From Neomesorhizobium albiziae (lineage in GTDB: Bacteria; Pseudomonadota; Alphaproteobacteria; Rhizobiales; Rhizobiaceae): 64,000 bases of DNA. The stretch covers positions 186,001-250,000 of the forward strand of contig NZ_FOSL01000006.1 in assembly GCF_900114255.1 (NCBI RefSeq). The letters are read 5' to 3'. This document shows, one piece after another, positions 38,373-47,923 of this stretch; the stretch's first letter is position 1; each line of letters opens with the position of its first letter. Under the pieces are notes generated by a model that worked only from the letters and a program-made list of their open reading frames with translations, was not told the origin of the DNA and made no database searches. A program made the position numbers and the translations under genes.

Positions 38373-39272
38373 TCAGATGGTGTCCGGTACGTGGCACCCC
38401 GGTCGACCGTGAGGGAATCCAACGGCCAGCGCGCCCGGGAGATCGAGACATGACAGGATAAAGCGGGCGCCTGTCGGCGTTTCCGCTCCGTCGAGCAACG
38501 CGCGATAGGTTTGGGCGACGATGACCATGTCGACGGTTTGCGGAGACAGCCTCAACCGCGTGACGCCGCAGGCTAGAAGATCGGCGGATTCGGGGCAGAA
38601 GGCCTGCACCTGATGGGACAGGGTCTGCACGCCGTTGACCGCCAGGAATTCCTGGCCGTCAAGTGTATCGACCGAAAGACCGTCGGGGTTTTCTTCACAG
38701 GTGAATTGACAGGAGTCCTTGTGAAGGCCGTGCAGCCGGGCGTGATAGCAACGTCCCGATAGCGCGAGCGGAAGGCGACCGAAGGCGAAAAGTTCGAACT
38801 CCACCTCCGGACATGCGCGCGCCATAGTCCCGGTGACAGCCAACGAAAGTTCGACGGGCGGACAGATCGTCCGAGCACCTCTTCGGATCAGAAATTGCGC
38901 GCTGGCCTCGTTGTAGACATTCACGAACGGACCGGCCACGAATGGCTGGCCGAAGCGTGTCGGCAGCGCCGTGATGTCGTTGATTTCCACCAATCGCCCG
39001 TCGGAACACAATTCCTCTACCGCCTTGCGTTCGCGGACGGTCGCCGGCGCTGCAAGGGTGGAAAGCACCACTTCTTTCCCGCCGCGTTCGAGCCGCTCGA
39101 TGATTTCCGGCCAGACCGGGTCGGAAAACGGCATTCGCTTGCCACAGACGACCTCGCCGATATGCACTCTGTCGATCGCCGCTTCGTCGGCGATGCGCCG
39201 GTAGAAGTTCGCCAGGCGATCGGCCGGCCAGTGGAAGAAAACCGGGCCGAGCGTCAGTGCTATTCTCGCCAC
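38373..39272 (-). CDS. ubiV: O2-independent ubiquinone hydroxylation protein UbiV (U32 peptidase-like)
   Basis: GTG 39272, five bases past the ubiU stop, starts 299 residues. The U32 fold carries Cys43, Cys175, Cys188 and Cys192. The last three have spacing 13 and 4, equal to the 4Fe-4S ligands Cys180/193/197 of E. coli UbiV, and Cys43 corresponds to Cys39. UbiU and UbiV form a heterodimer that adds oxygen atoms to the ubiquinone ring without O2. The start lacks a strong SD, suggesting coupling to ubiU. Confidence 0.92.
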   Translation of the reverse strand: MARIALTLGPVFFHWPADRLANFYRRIADEAAIDRVHIGEVVCGKRMPFSDPVWPEIIERLERGGKEVVLSTLAAPATVRERKAVEELCSDGRLVEINDITALPTRFGQPFVAGPFVNVYNEASAQFLIRRGARTICPPVELSLAVTGTMARACPEVEFELFAFGRLPLALSGRCYHARLHGLHKDSCQFTCEENPDGLSVDTLDGQEFLAVNGVQTLSHQVQAFCPESADLLACGVTRLRLSPQTVDMVIVAQTYRALLDGAETPTGARFILSCLDLPGALAVGFPHGRPGCHVPDTI

Positions 39273-39276
39273 GGTC

Positions 39277-40266
39277 TCATCTCCACGTTTTCTTGTAGGC
39301 TCCGGTCGTCCGTCGGCCACCCTCCGACATTCTCGCGAGGATTCGGTCGATTTCGGGCGCATCCCCTCCCGCTTCGATCGCGTCGACTGCCTTTCGGAAC
39401 GTTCGGACGCCCTCGGTGACATAGCCCTTGCCGCGCTGGCGCCCCTCGATCTTCAACGCCGTCACCCCGGCCGCCTTCAGGCCCGCGATCAACCCGCCGG
39501 CATTCAGGCTGACCGGATAGGAGGTCGTTCCGCCTGCCGAGAACCGGCCCTTGCACAAGGTGGGATAGCCGGTCGGCTGATCGGGCGCGTAGCGGTCGAT
39601 CGTGAACCCTGAGAGACGGGCGGCTGTGCTCCCGGCTTCTTGGTCGTAGCTCACGGCCTCTGGGGGAGAACAGACGCCGTTCAGGTTGGGCGACTTTTCG
39701 GCAGCGTAGGAAGAAAGGAAGCAGCGGCCCTCGATCATCACGCAAAGTTCGCCGAACACGAAAGCTTCGGTCTCCACGTTAATGCTGCGATTGAGTGTCG
39801 CGATTTCCTGGATCGACAAAACGCGCGGCAGCACGACCCTGCGCACTCCGAACGCTTCGGCATAAAAGCCGATCGCCTCCGGCGTCGCGGCGGCCGCCTG
39901 AACAGAAAGATGAAGGCGCAATCCCTTGTGATTGTTCGCTACGTGATCCAGGACAGCCAAGTCTGCCGCAATGATGGCATCGGCGCCGCACGCAGCGGCC
40001 TCGTCCGCCGCCTTTCGCCACTGGTCGACACGGCCGGCCGGCGCGAAGGTGTTGATCGCGACGAGCACTTTCTTTCCATGGTCGCGGGCGAACCGCACGC
40101 CGTCGGCCAATTCCGCTGGCGAGAAATTCAGGCCGGGGAAATTTCGCGCGTTGGTCTCGCCCTGGAAACCGCAGTAGACGGCGTCGGCTCTCGCAGTGAT
40201 CGCTGCCCGAAGCGTCGCCGGGGCCCCGGCGGGACAAACCAGTTCCATCTGCCCGACGGTCATCAT
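39277..40266 (-). CDS. ubiU: O2-independent ubiquinone hydroxylation protein UbiU (U32 peptidase-like)
   Basis: The 329-residue protein has Cys175, Cys182, Cys199 and Cys238. The spacings 7, 17 and 39 equal those of E. coli UbiU Cys169/176/193/232, the 4Fe-4S ligands. Further hallmarks are MELVCPAGAPATLRAAITAR, then DAVYCGFQGETNARNFPGLN and CFLSSYAAEKSPNLNGVCSP. It partners UbiV. Its ATG (doubled, ATGATG) overlaps the ubiT stop, so ubiT-ubiU-ubiV is one operon. Confidence 0.94.
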   Translation of the reverse strand: MMTVGQMELVCPAGAPATLRAAITARADAVYCGFQGETNARNFPGLNFSPAELADGVRFARDHGKKVLVAINTFAPAGRVDQWRKAADEAAACGADAIIAADLAVLDHVANNHKGLRLHLSVQAAAATPEAIGFYAEAFGVRRVVLPRVLSIQEIATLNRSINVETEAFVFGELCVMIEGRCFLSSYAAEKSPNLNGVCSPPEAVSYDQEAGSTAARLSGFTIDRYAPDQPTGYPTLCKGRFSAGGTTSYPVSLNAGGLIAGLKAAGVTALKIEGRQRGKGYVTEGVRTFRKAVDAIEAGGDAPEIDRILARMSEGGRRTTGAYKKTWR

Positions 40267-40826
40267 TGCATCCGTGCAGCCTGGTCGCCGTCAGAGGAGG
40301 CGGCTAGGCGACGCGCGGCGCTGAGACCACCGAGAATGCCTGCGTCCGCAAAACGGGCGACAGCTCCGTGAAGGCCGAGGAGATCCGCTGGTCGAAGCTC
40401 GGCATCTTCGATCGCGTTCCTTAGAGCCACCACCGCTTCCGTGCGACCGCTGACGGATATGACCCGGTGAAAGAACAGGGCGTCGCCGTCGAGAGTGCCG
40501 TCGAGCAGGCCAAGCAGCATCAGGAGAGGGCCCCGGATCACCACACTCGCCGTCGACGTTTCTGCCTTGCCGACGATGCGGACGAGAGACCGCTCTCCAT
40601 CCGGGACAACGGTGAAAGCGAAAGCCAGGTCGGTCGGGTCGACAAAGAAGCAAGCCGAACGGTGTTCGGCCAGCCGCTCGAACAACCGTGGCTGTCGAGC
40701 GGCGAGTACTCGGACGGAACGGGTCAGCAACAAACCGAACGGCAAGGCAGCGACGGTTGGAAAAAGAACCCGAATGAATGCCGGCAACTCGCCCGCCTTA
40801 GTTCTCTCGACCACGTGACCCTCCAT
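40263..40826 (-). CDS. ubiT: SCP2-domain ubiquinone accessory protein UbiT
   Basis: The 187-residue protein has an SCP2 sterol-carrier domain (about 35-150, including ERLAEHRSACFFVDPTDLAF and FFHRVISVSGRTEAVVALRN). It leads the ubiUV operon, so UbiT is the natural reading: a lipid-binding accessory protein of O2-independent ubiquinone synthesis. An FNR-like box at 40871 lies 45 bp upstream. Confidence 0.88.
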   Translation of the reverse strand: MEGHVVERTKAGELPAFIRVLFPTVAALPFGLLLTRSVRVLAARQPRLFERLAEHRSACFFVDPTDLAFAFTVVPDGERSLVRIVGKAETSTASVVIRGPLLMLLGLLDGTLDGDALFFHRVISVSGRTEAVVALRNAIEDAELRPADLLGLHGAVARFADAGILGGLSAARRLAASSDGDQAARMQ

Positions 40827-40870
40827 GGCGCGCCAACCGGACCGTCATAGGTACCATTCCACGGATATTG

Positions 40871-40884
40871 TTTGTCCTGGATCA
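40871..40884. promoter_or_regulatory. FNR/FixK-type box upstream of ubiTUV
   Basis: TTGTCCTGGATCAA has a perfect right half (ATCAA) and a one-base-off left half relative to TTGAT-N4-ATCAA. It is 45-58 bp upstream of ubiT. Confidence 0.6.
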
Positions 40885-40944
40885 AGGAACGGGATGAATT
40901 GTCGTCCTCCGCCATATTCGCGGGCGGGTCAGATCGCAGTGTCT

Positions 40945-40958
40945 TTGTGCGAGATCAA
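40945..40958. promoter_or_regulatory. FNR-like box upstream of the ubiD remnant
   Basis: TTGTGCGAGATCAA has the same half-site architecture as the first box and is 69 bp upstream of the ubiD reading frame. The two boxes are probably divergent promoters of ubiTUV and ubiDX. Confidence 0.5.
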
Positions 40959-41026
40959 AGATTGTGGCGAATTGTAGTGACAGATGAGGCTTGGCTGCCG
41001 CTTCGGTCGGCCGAGGCCTTTTTGTC

Positions 41027-42493
41027 GTGCATCAGCGCTCACTTCCACGCTTTCCAGACCTTGGTTTATTCCTCGCTTACCTCGATCGGAAGGGCAATTT
41101 CGTCGGGTCGCTGCGCCCGTCTCGATGTATCTGGAAGCAACCAAGGTGCATCGCAGGACGATTGCCGCAAAAGGGCCTGTACTTCAGCTGACCCGGCCGC
41201 TCGACCGGTCGGGCGGGCTCTCGGGATTCCATGTCGTCACAAATCTTTTTGGGACGAAAGAGCGTGTCGCGGTCGGGCTGGGCACCGATGTGCCAGGCCT
41301 TTCCACGCTGGGAACGCTTCTTGCATGGCTTAGGTCGCCAGGCGCCACAGACCCTCGCCGAGGCCCGTTCGGTGCTGCCTGCTGCCCGAAGCGTTCTTTT
41401 TGCGCGGCCAAAGATTGTCGGATTCCCGCCGAGCTGGACCGAAATCGATGCCGACCTGTCGCTCCTCCCTGTTCAAACCTGCTGGCCGGGTGATGCGGGG
41501 CCGCTGATCACCTGGCCGGTCGTCGTCACTCGCCCCCCGGGAGACGATGATCCGCGCCGGTATAATATGGGAATATATAGAATGCAGGTGATCGAGGGCG
41601 ACCGCGCTATTGTGCGCTGGTTGCCGATGCGCGGCGGCGCGGCGCACCACCGGCAATGGGCTGCCAAAGGCGTGGAGATGCCGGTCGCGGTGGTCATCGG
41701 CGCGGATCCCGCCACATTGCTTGCCGCGGTCATGCCTGTCCCCGAGGGAGTTACGGAACTGGCGCTGGCCGGTCTGATCGGCTATCAAAGACCGAAACTG
41801 ACACCGTGCCGAACCATATCGCTGCATGTACCTTCAAGTGCGGAGATCGTACTTGAAGGTACCGTATCCGCCACGGAAACGGCTCTTGAAGGCCCGTTCG
41901 GCGATCACACAGGGTACTACAACGCGTCTGACCGGTACCCTGTGTTTCATCTCTCGAATCCTGATCCGCGATCAAGCTATCTGACGACCTTCACCGGGCG
42001 GGCTCCGGATGAACCTTCGGTGCTGGGCGAAGCACTGAGCGAGGAGATCCTTGACGTTTGGCTTCCGCCCGAGACCTGCTCCTACCGGATTGCGGTACTG
42101 TCGATCGCGAAGAAGTACCCCGGTCAGGCCCGGCGCGTGATGATGGGCTTCTGGTCGCTTCTGCCGCAGTTTTCCATGACAAAAATGCTTATCGACGTCG
42201 TCGATGACGACGTCGATATACGCTCCTGGCCGGACGTCATGTGGGCGGTCGCGACCAGGTTCGACCCTAAGCGGGACCTGATGACGGTCGATCGAACACC
42301 GATCGACCGTCTCGATTTCGCGTCGCCATTGGAGGGATTGGGCGGCAAGCTGGGGCTGGATGCCACGCGGAAAATCGGATCGGAAACGACCCGCGACTGG
42401 GGACTGGAATTGCGGATGTCCGCCGACGTCGAGGAACAGGTTTCCCGGCGGTGGGACGAGATTTTCCCGATAAAAACAGGAGGGACCGCATGA
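41027..42493 (+). pseudogene. ubiD: UbiD-family decarboxylase, frameshifted twice
   Basis: Homology to UbiD (removal of carboxyl from the ubiquinone precursor, using prenyl-FMN) runs through three frames. It starts in frame A (FPDLGLFLAYLDRKG, GTG 41027). It shifts near 41093 (one base missing) to frame B: RRVAAPVSMYLEATKVHRRT, then LVVTNL-like VVTNLFGTKERVAVGLG. It shifts back near 41340 (one extra base) to frame C (PQTLAEARSVLPAARSVLFA to the stop). Frame C alone gives a 420-codon frame but lacks the N-terminus. The two shifts compensate; either decay or base-call errors explain them. Confidence 0.8.
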
Positions 42494-43070
42494 CCAAGCG
42501 CGTCATCGTCGGCGTGACGGAGGCTTCGGGCTCGGCCGTGGCGCTGGAGACGGTTCGGCAACTCGCCAAGGCCGGAGCCGAAACGCATCTCGTCGTCTCG
42601 CATGGCGAACACGCCACCATTTGCCACGAGCTCGGCAGCGACGGTCTTACCCGTCTCTCGACGAACGCTACATCCGTTCATTCTCCCGATAGCCTCACCG
42701 CTCCCATCGCCAGCGTTCCTTCAGGACCGACGGAATGGTCGTGCTGCCTTGTTCCATGCGATCCTTGGCGGCGATGGCACACGGCCTTGGCGACAACCTT
42801 CTCATCCGCGCCGCCGATGTCGTGCTCTAGGAAAAGCGCCGCCTAGTCCTCGCGCCGCGCGAGGCTCCTCTTCACGAGGGGCATCTAAATTCGATGCTCG
42901 CGCTGGCTAGAATGGGAGCGGTCATTGCACCGCCGGTTCCTCCATTCTATGCCGGCTTGCGTTCGGTCGAGCACATGATCGGTGAGATCGCCGCCCGTCT
43001 TGTGAACTGGGTTGGTGTCGATCCCGGCGACGAGATGACGCGATGGGGCGACGGAAACAGCGTTTCGTGA
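42490..43070 (+). pseudogene. ubiX: UbiX flavin prenyltransferase, disrupted
   Basis: The ATG overlaps the ubiD stop. The frame begins correctly (MTKRVIVGVTEASGSAVALE), although the usual VTGASGS reads VTEASGS. It shifts near 42715, after which the next frame gives [20 protein letters not shown], then [18 protein letters not shown]. An in-frame TAG at 42828-42830 interrupts that frame, and the rest (EKRRLVLAPREAPLHEGHLN to GNSVS) continues to 43070. UbiX makes the prenyl-FMN cofactor of UbiD, so this copy cannot supply it. Confidence 0.85.
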
Positions 43071-43394
43071 CCGGCGCGACCGCGGCGGTCGCCAGCCGGT
43101 GCATGGAATAAGCGACGAGGCCTTGCCGACGCAGGGCCGCGCCAACGCGGCGAATTGGTGGGCATTCTCGACTTGACCACCGGACGAAAAAGCCAAGATA
43201 GGTCGGCCGTTAAAACAATGAGGACTGCGGGTTCCCGCTTCCATTTTCGTCATAACTCGCTAACCGTCCCGATCTAAGCATCGAGACGGTTTTGCATTTG
43301 GCCGCGTCCACCCTATCGCTTTACGGATTTGCAGCGGGACGGGCCGGCACGCCGGTTGATATCCCAAGCGACAGCCAGTCCCGAGCGCTACAGC
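43071..43394. other. Interval between ubiX remnant and hemN, no gene seen
   Basis: About 320 bp. I see no reading frame with family features on either strand. It separates the convergent ubiX remnant and hemN. Confidence 0.5.
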
Positions 43395-44738
43395 TCACAC
43401 TGCGACTGAATGTCGGGCCTGGTTCGCTCCAAGATAGCGATCGAACTTCGCCGCTATTGTCCGGACAAGTGGACGGCCCTCGTCCGCTACGACGAAGAGG
43501 TCGCCGCGCCGCTCGAACAGCCGGTCTGGGTCGGATGCCGCGTGACACTCTGCTTCGGCCACCAATGCCTGTGCACTTTCACCGAATCTCCTGACCAGTT
43601 CCTGGCTCGAAAACGCGAAATCACACATGAGCCGTTCGATCACCCAGCCGCGAATACGGTCGTCGTCGGTGAACTGCATACCCCGCGCGACTGCCAGTTC
43701 GCCGCCTGCGATCTTCCGCTCATAGTCCCCTGTAACCGTTGTATTCTGCGCATAGCCTTGGTGAAGCCGGCTGATCGAAGAGGGACCGAGCCCGATCAAG
43801 GTTGCGCACCGGTCGTCCGTGTAGCCTTGAAAATTCCGGCGCAGACGGCCGTTTCGCGCGGCGACGGCAAGTGTATCGCCCGGTCGGGCGAAATGGTCGA
43901 GGCCAACCTCCTGGTAGCCTGATCTTTCAATCAGATCAGATGCCAGCCGCGATTGCGCGAACCGATCACCGGCACCAGGAAGCCACGCCTCGTCGATCAT
44001 CATTTGGTGCTTCTTGAACCAGGGCACATGGGCATAGCCGAACAGCGCGATCCTGTCGGGTTCGAGCGCCAATGCACATTTGACCGTCGAAGCAACGCTA
44101 TCTCGGGTCTGGTGTGGCAGACCGTAGAGCAGGTCGAGATTGACCGATCTCACGCCGCAGGAACGGACCGCCTCGACCACGGCGGCGGTCTGCTCGAAGC
44201 TTTGTTCGCGATTGATTGCTCTTTGGACTTTCGGGTCGAAATCCTGCACGCCAAGGCTCGCTCGCGTCATGCCGATCGCAGCAAGAGCATCGAATCTCGC
44301 CTCGTCCATGTCGTTAGGGTCGATCTCCACACTGATCTCTGTATCTGGGAGATAGGCGAAGGCCTTTCTCAAGGCACGGTCGAGCGCGATCAGATCGTCC
44401 GGCCGCAGCATCGTCGGCGAGCCGCCGCCGAAATGAACGGCGCGGACTTTTCCGGCTGTGATTGCGCCGACCATGGCGATCTCGTCACGAAGAGAGCGGA
44501 GATAGGCGTCCACTGGCTCGTATCGGCGCGTCTGCTTGGTGTGGCAGGCACAGAACCAGCAAAGCCGGTCACAATAGGGGATGTGGACGTAGAGGGAGAT
44601 CTCTTCGCCATCGGCCAACTCAGCGAGCCAGCCGCGGAACGTCGCAGCAGGTAGGCCGGCGTGGAAATGCGGCGCCGTTGGATAACTGGTGTAACGTGGT
44701 ACGGCTCTGCTCAACGTGGCGGCTGTCTTGGGACTCAT
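43395..44738 (-). CDS. hemN: Oxygen-independent coproporphyrinogen III oxidase
   Basis: The 447-residue radical-SAM enzyme makes protoporphyrinogen without O2, serving heme needed by the cbb3 oxidase. The cluster motif is CDRLCWFCAC (Cys56, 60, 63 plus Cys65), with VHIPYC before it and the GGGSP SAM motif (HFGGGSPTML). The N-terminus MSPKTAATLSRAVPRYTSYP is standard. Start 44738 is preferred to 44957 for its GGGAAGG. A consensus FNR box lies at 44791, 53 bp upstream. Confidence 0.95.
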   Translation of the reverse strand: MSPKTAATLSRAVPRYTSYPTAPHFHAGLPAATFRGWLAELADGEEISLYVHIPYCDRLCWFCACHTKQTRRYEPVDAYLRSLRDEIAMVGAITAGKVRAVHFGGGSPTMLRPDDLIALDRALRKAFAYLPDTEISVEIDPNDMDEARFDALAAIGMTRASLGVQDFDPKVQRAINREQSFEQTAAVVEAVRSCGVRSVNLDLLYGLPHQTRDSVASTVKCALALEPDRIALFGYAHVPWFKKHQMMIDEAWLPGAGDRFAQSRLASDLIERSGYQEVGLDHFARPGDTLAVAARNGRLRRNFQGYTDDRCATLIGLGPSSISRLHQGYAQNTTVTGDYERKIAGGELAVARGMQFTDDDRIRGWVIERLMCDFAFSSQELVRRFGESAQALVAEAECHAASDPDRLFERRGDLFVVADEGRPLVRTIAAKFDRYLGANQARHSVAV

Positions 44739-44790
44739 TGGCCTTCCCATCCTTGATTGGGTCTCTTTCGCCGATGCACGGATCAATTTC

Positions 44791-44804
44791 TTGATTTCGA
44801 TCAA
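44791..44804. promoter_or_regulatory. Consensus FNR/FixK box between hemN and fnrN
   Basis: TTGATTTCGATCAA matches TTGAT-N4-ATCAA perfectly. It is 53 bp upstream of hemN and 82 bp upstream of fnrN, positioned for hemN activation and possibly fnrN autoregulation. Confidence 0.85.
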
Positions 44805-44885
44805 TCCGCGGTGGACAAACTGACGCGGCCAAGTCGGTAGCTTCGGGTGGTATATCCTTAAGGAGCTGAAATAGCGGACGACGCG

Positions 44886-45614
44886 ATGACCGTCAGACAA
44901 GACATTCATAATTCGGACATCCCTGTCCTTTGCCAGGCGTGTGAGGCGCGCCACCACGGCGTTTGCGGGGCACTCGATCCAAACAAGTTGGTCGCGCTCG
45001 CGAAGACGTCATCGAGGCGACAGGTCGATGCCGGAACCGAGCTCATCGGCGACGCGGAGGCGATCCATAGCTATGCGAATGTTCTTTCCGGCGTCGTGAA
45101 GCTGACAAAAACCCTTTCCGACGGCCGTCAGCAGATTGTGGGCCTGCAATTCGCTCCGGATTTTTTCGGCAGACCCTTCAGAGCCGAAAGCGCGATCAAT
45201 GCGGAAGCCGCGACCAGGGTGTCGCTATGCTCCTTCCCCAAAGCGGCCCTGGAACGGATTATGAAGGAATCTCCCGGCCTTCAGGGTCGCTTGCTTGGGC
45301 AGACCCTGAAAGACCTTGACGCAGCGCGCGAGTGGATGGTGACACTCGGACGGAAGACGGCTGCCGAAAAGATAGCGAGTTTTCTGCTGCTGATCGCGAG
45401 AAACATCGATCGTGTCTCCGATCCGAACATGCGGACGGCGGCGTTCGATCTCCCGTTGACGCGGAACGACATCGCCGATTTTCTCGGATTGACGATCGAG
45501 ACCGTCAGCCGTCAGCTCACGAAGCTCCGTGCAGACGGCGTCATCCGGATCGAGAACAACCGTCACGTCGTCGTCGTAGACATTTCTCGTCTCGAGGCTC
45601 GCGCGGGTTCCTAG
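44886..45614 (+). CDS. fnrN: FnrN-type oxygen-sensing regulator
   Basis: The 242-residue Crp/Fnr protein senses oxygen through a 4Fe-4S cluster: Cys16, Cys19 and Cys27 (Cys-X2-Cys-X7-Cys, the FnrN spacing) and Cys115. The cyclic-nucleotide-like fold is followed by an HTH with Glu206, Ser209 and Arg210, the residues that read TTGAT half-sites. It is divergent from hemN and convergent with hemerythrin, its stop overlapping that gene. It probably controls the whole low-oxygen set here. Confidence 0.95.
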   Translation: MTVRQDIHNSDIPVLCQACEARHHGVCGALDPNKLVALAKTSSRRQVDAGTELIGDAEAIHSYANVLSGVVKLTKTLSDGRQQIVGLQFAPDFFGRPFRAESAINAEAATRVSLCSFPKAALERIMKESPGLQGRLLGQTLKDLDAAREWMVTLGRKTAAEKIASFLLLIARNIDRVSDPNMRTAAFDLPLTRNDIADFLGLTIETVSRQLTKLRADGVIRIENNRHVVVVDISRLEARAGS

Positions 45615-46150
45615 CCGGTATAGCTGCTGCCGATCATCGGCAAGATGTGTTCGCGCTCGAATGCGATGTGCCGCCGCAGCGCCTCGAAGAAGCCGCGCAG
45701 CATGAAACCGATGGCATCTGCGCTTTCGCCCCCCTTTCCGTGCCCGATTGCGAGAAAAACTTCCGCAATTTCACCGGCGAAGCACTCGTCCTGGACGTGC
45801 TCGGCCTTGAGCCGCCGAACCGTCGACGACCGCGTTCCGCTTGCGTCCAAAACTGCGTCATAGAGCGGGAAGACAACGGCTTCCTCGTAGTGGTGAATGC
45901 TGCTCAGAAGGGGAACGAGCGTGTTCGCCACGCCAAGAACCTTGCGCCGGTCGACTGATCCTGGTAGTGCATCGGCGATTTCCTCCAGTGCCTGGCAGAG
46001 TCGAAGCTTCTCGTGATGCGCGCGTTTCATTACGGCAGCCGGGAGAAGCTCGATGGTCGGATCGACCGGCAGCGCCTTGTCGTCACGTGGCGCTTCGTAA
46101 CTGGAGGCCACCGGAACTTCTTTTCTGGGCAAAGGGGATTCTCCGCACAT
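45611..46150 (-). CDS. Hemerythrin-domain protein
   Basis: The 179-residue protein has the di-iron ligand pattern of the HHE fold: [20 protein letters not shown], then [38 protein letters not shown] and [17 protein letters not shown]. It binds O2, NO or iron; a role in oxygen buffering or NO handling beside a cbb3 oxidase is plausible. The stop overlaps the fnrN stop by 4 bp. An FNR box lies 38 bp upstream of its start. Confidence 0.85.
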   Translation of the reverse strand: MCGESPLPRKEVPVASSYEAPRDDKALPVDPTIELLPAAVMKRAHHEKLRLCQALEEIADALPGSVDRRKVLGVANTLVPLLSSIHHYEEAVVFPLYDAVLDASGTRSSTVRRLKAEHVQDECFAGEIAEVFLAIGHGKGGESADAIGFMLRGFFEALRRHIAFEREHILPMIGSSYTG

Positions 46151-46187
46151 CGAGCGCTAAGACTGCTCGGCAGTCCTGTCCGCGGCC

Positions 46188-46201
46188 TTGACCTGGATCA
46201 A
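46188..46201. promoter_or_regulatory. FNR/FixK box between hemerythrin and ccoN
   Basis: TTGACCTGGATCAA matches TTGA-N6-TCAA with a full right half. It lies 38 bp upstream of hemerythrin and 94 bp upstream of ccoN, so it may serve both divergent transcripts. Confidence 0.8.
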
Positions 46202-46294
46202 AGCACGGCTCCACCGCACGGCGGAAAAGTGGCCGCGGACTGCTTCAACGGCGGATCCGACACTAGAGCGCAACGCGCGTTGGGGATGCCCTCG

Positions 46295-47911
46295 ATGAGA
46301 CATGATACCGCGATAGCCGGACTAGGGTCTGCGACCTTTCTGGCCCTCTTGGCGGCGGCCTTCGGCCAGGACGAGCTTTTTCGATCCCACATGTGGGTTC
46401 TGTTTTTCGTGCTGCTCGGGGCGGTCATCGTCCTCCTGCGGAATACGAGCTTCAGCCCCGCGTCCGCACAATCGGAAGATCGTTCGTCCTATATGGACAA
46501 GCCGATTCGGTACGGTTCGATTGCGACCATGTTCTGGGGCGTCGTAGGACTTCTGGTAGGGGTCGTGGTGGCGCTGCAACTCGCCTATCCGGACCTCAAC
46601 GTCGAACCCTGGTTCAATTTCGGCAGGATGCGGCCGCTGCACACTTCGGCGGTGATCTTCGCCTTTGGCGGAAACGCGCTGATCGCGACATCCTTCTACG
46701 TCGTCCAGCGCACTTCCCGCGCGCGGCTCTTCGGCGGCGATCTGGTTTGGTTCGTTTTCTGGGGCTACCAGCTTTTCATCGTCATGGCAGCCACGGGCTA
46801 TCTGCTCGGCATCACCCAGAGCCGCGAATATGCCGAGCCGGAGTGGTATGTCGACCTCTGGCTGACGATCGTCTGGGTCGCGTACCTCATCGTGTTCCTC
46901 GGCACGATCCTGAAGCGCAAAGAGCCACACATCTATGTGGCCAACTGGTTCTACCTTTCCTTCATCGTCACCATTGCGATGCTGCATGTGGTGAACAATC
47001 TGGCGATACCGGTTTCTCTCCTCGGTTCGAAGAGCTATTCGGCGTTCGCCGGCGTCCAGGATGCGCTGACGCAGTGGTGGTACGGCCACAATGCCGTCGG
47101 GTTCTTCCTGACGGCCGGTTTCCTTGGCATGATGTATTACTTCATTCCGAAACAGGTTAACCGGCCCGTCTATTCCTACCGCTTGTCGATCATCCACTTC
47201 TGGGCGCTGATCTTCCTCTACATCTGGGCAGGCCCGCATCATCTCCACTACACGGCGTTGCCTGACTGGGCGCAGACGTTGGGAATGGTGTTCTCAATCA
47301 TGCTGTGGATGCCTTCGTGGGGTGGCATGATCAACGGCCTGATGACGCTCTCGGGCGCTTGGGACAAGATCCGCACCGATCCGATCGTCCGTATGATGGT
47401 GATGGCCGTCGCCTTCTACGGGATGTCGACCTTCGAAGGTCCGATGATGTCGATCAAGGCGGTCAACTCGCTGTCCCATTACACGGACTGGACGATCGGG
47501 CACGTGCATTCCGGCGCGCTCGGCTGGGTCGGGATGATCTCTTTCGGCGCGATCTACTTCATGGTGCCGAAGCTCTGGAACCGGGAGCGGCTCTATTCGC
47601 TGCGGCTGGTCATCTGGCATTTCTGGCTCGCCACGCTCGGCATCGTCGTCTACGCGGCAGTCATGTGGGTGTCGGGCATCATGCAGGGCCTGATGTGGCG
47701 CGAATACGACGAGCAGGGCTTCCTCGTCTATTCCTTCGCCGAAACCGTGGCCGCCACGCATCCCTATTACGTGATGCGCGCGGCCGGCGGCGCCCTTTAC
47801 CTCGCAGGCGCGCTCGTCATGGCGTTCAACGTCGCCATGACCATTCTCGGCTACCAGCGCGAGGAAAAATCAATCGGTGGCGACGCGCCTGCCCTTCAGC
47901 CTGCCCAATAA
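46295..47911 (+). CDS. ccoN: cbb3-type cytochrome c oxidase subunit I (CcoN/FixN)
   Basis: ATG 46295 (GGGGA eight bases upstream) gives 538 residues, the usual length. An upstream frame to 46013 has no family match. The catalytic heme-copper subunit shows the multi-helix core with [60 protein letters not shown] and [20 protein letters not shown], covering heme b and CuB histidines. It forms the high-affinity oxidase with ccoO, ccoQ and ccoP downstream. Confidence 0.97.
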   Translation: MRHDTAIAGLGSATFLALLAAAFGQDELFRSHMWVLFFVLLGAVIVLLRNTSFSPASAQSEDRSSYMDKPIRYGSIATMFWGVVGLLVGVVVALQLAYPDLNVEPWFNFGRMRPLHTSAVIFAFGGNALIATSFYVVQRTSRARLFGGDLVWFVFWGYQLFIVMAATGYLLGITQSREYAEPEWYVDLWLTIVWVAYLIVFLGTILKRKEPHIYVANWFYLSFIVTIAMLHVVNNLAIPVSLLGSKSYSAFAGVQDALTQWWYGHNAVGFFLTAGFLGMMYYFIPKQVNRPVYSYRLSIIHFWALIFLYIWAGPHHLHYTALPDWAQTLGMVFSIMLWMPSWGGMINGLMTLSGAWDKIRTDPIVRMMVMAVAFYGMSTFEGPMMSIKAVNSLSHYTDWTIGHVHSGALGWVGMISFGAIYFMVPKLWNRERLYSLRLVIWHFWLATLGIVVYAAVMWVSGIMQGLMWREYDEQGFLVYSFAETVAATHPYYVMRAAGGALYLAGALVMAFNVAMTILGYQREEKSIGGDAPALQPAQ

Positions 47912-47923
47912 GGGAACCTTGAA

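Noticed and set aside
38066-38461. Plus-strand frame of 131 codons next to ubiV
   Set aside because: No family features, no ribosome binding site and it overlaps the end of ubiV.
41231-42493. ubiD read as an intact 420-codon gene from ATG 41231
   Set aside because: Its first 35 or so codons do not match the family, whereas two other frames upstream do.
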